This document shows positions 63,600 through 64,000 of a DNA stretch of 64,000 nt, in pieces (within the stretch, counting starts at the first letter, position 1; each line of letters starts with the position of its first letter). Source of the DNA: Linanthus parryae (lineage: Eukaryota > Streptophyta > Magnoliopsida > Ericales > Polemoniaceae); NCBI GenBank assembly GCA_023055425.1, contig JALGPY010000002.1:154515345-154579344 (forward strand), given 5' to 3'. A program made the position numbers and the translations under genes. The notes under the pieces were generated by a model, which was not told where the DNA came from, did not search any database, and was given only the letters and a program-made list of their open reading frames with translations.

Positions 63600-63740
63600 C
63601 CGTCTCCCTCTCTCTCTCTCTCCCGCTCTTCCTCAACTCCATCTCCGTCTCCCTCCCTCTGTTCTCATCTCCGTCTGTCTCTCTCTCTCCCTCTCTGTGT
63701 GTTCTCCGTCTGTCTCTCTCTCTCCCTATCTGTGTATTCT
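63600..63740. repeat. CT-rich microsatellite
   Basis: Runs of ctctct with ctccgtctgtctctctctct repeated at about 63668 and 63706. It forms the probable leader of the minus-strand gene-like region when read as GA. Confidence 0.75.
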
Positions 63741-63821
63741 CTGTGTATTTTTATCTTCCCCAACTGTGTGTGATGTGGTTGTGGGCGGTGGGGTGGATAA
63801 AGAAGAGATAGGGTTTGTTTT

Positions 63822-63887
63822 GTGAAAGTTTCAATTTCCCCCCAATTTTTAGTGAAATTTTGAATGTCCCCCCCAAATTTTTTTGTC
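63822..63887. repeat. 30-bp direct duplication with C-runs
   Basis: gtgaaagtttcaatttcccc at 63822 and gtgaaattttgaatgtcccc at 63852 are diverged copies, each followed by an aattttt or aaatttt run. Confidence 0.7.
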
Positions 63888-63891
63888 ATAG

Positions 63892-63987
63892 CAGCATTAC
63901 AAGTAATGCTGCAATATTAATCAAATTTTTTTTTTTAGAAAATAGCAATTTTTTGTAAAAAGCAGCATTAACTCACTTTAATGCTGC
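63892..63987. repeat. Start of the right subterminal hairpin array
   Basis: gcagcatta and taatgctgc pair again at 63892-63912 and 63962-63987, the same unit as in the left subterminal region. The array continues past the window. Confidence 0.8.
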
Positions 63988-64000
63988 AATGTTATTTTTT

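Larger units (their letters stand above)
62690..63800 (-). other. Gene-like region inside the CACTA element, probably non-coding or captured sequence
   Basis: On the minus strand this looks like the start of a plant transcript: a GA/CT-rich leader, then a cassette ending CTG|GTGAGT (donor at 63427), a second such donor at 63220, and a TTTGTGCAG|GG acceptor at 62963. Short open frames follow (62786-62968, 62977-63216, 63424-63642) but none resembles a protein I know, and much of their content is low-complexity Arg/Glu or Ser/Leu from the microsatellite. Either a host gene fragment was captured or the element makes a spliced non-coding RNA. Confidence 0.3.
62041..64000. mobile_element. CACTA (En/Spm-like) DNA transposon, left end and interior; right end outside window
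   Basis: The satellite breaks off after aagtttccgataga and CACTACTAGAAAT begins, the form of a plant CACTA terminal inverted repeat. The next 365 bases are full of short inverted repeats, as expected for CACTA subterminal transposase-binding regions. The same hairpin units return at 63892, so the right subterminal region has begun and the element is probably only about 2.3-2.5 kb. No transposase-like reading frame is seen, so it is likely non-autonomous. CACTA elements duplicate 3 bases on insertion; the duplicated triplet would be aga (62038-62040). Confidence 0.85.

Noticed and set aside
63092..63889. Arg/Glu-rich and Ser/Leu-rich frames on both strands
   Set aside because: They are translations of GA/CT microsatellite, which is open in several frames by composition.

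Overview
The window is plant nuclear DNA, most likely from a flowering plant. It is one long tandem array (1-62040) broken at its right edge by a CACTA-type DNA transposon (62041 to beyond 64000). No intact protein-coding gene, rRNA, tRNA or CRISPR array is visible. The plant assignment rests on the plant-only gene from which the array is built, on the CACTA terminus, and on AT-rich, intron-like sequence.

The array has monomers of about 1.7 kb in two diverged types, A and B. They are mostly arranged as A+B dimers of about 3.43 kb (14 complete dimers). Eight shorter units of about 1.70 kb are A/B recombinants: type A on the left, type B on the right, all switching in the same nine-base window. 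I set the unit start at the ATG of atgaataatgctaac; the phase is arbitrary. The order is: partial unit, dimer 1, hybrid 1, dimers 2-9, hybrid 2, dimers 10-12, hybrids 3-7, dimers 13-14, hybrid 8 (cut by the transposon).

The main result is the origin of the monomer. Read on the + strand, each monomer carries, in gene order and separated by intron-like DNA, decayed exons of NRPD1, the largest subunit of plant RNA polymerase IV. The recognisable blocks are the stretch leading into the catalytic metal loop (IVMINMPPSIQPHSFIALAVKVL ... CSPFRG, in two parts), a later block (GFEYAALEIHSHPERL), PWVRHFNIS, ILKRRR and CITVTIFES. Metal-loop DNA is still recognisable but has lost a base in both A and B, and it is joined directly to the later block, so several hundred codons are missing. 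The array is therefore a macrosatellite grown from a broken genomic NRPD1 fragment, not a gene family. This identification comes from my memory of the family and needs a protein search.

Between the last NRPD1-like exon of one monomer and the first of the next lies a CpG-rich segment with repeated cgggtcgac/cacgaac motifs. It resembles dispersed plant repeat DNA and is present in both monomer types.

The CACTA element begins CACTACTAGAAAT and has subterminal gcagcatta/taatgctgc hairpins at 62068-62405 that reappear at 63892-63987. This suggests a short non-autonomous element ending just past the window. Its interior has short tandem repeats and a GA/CT-rich, gene-like region that reads best on the minus strand with plausible splice sites.
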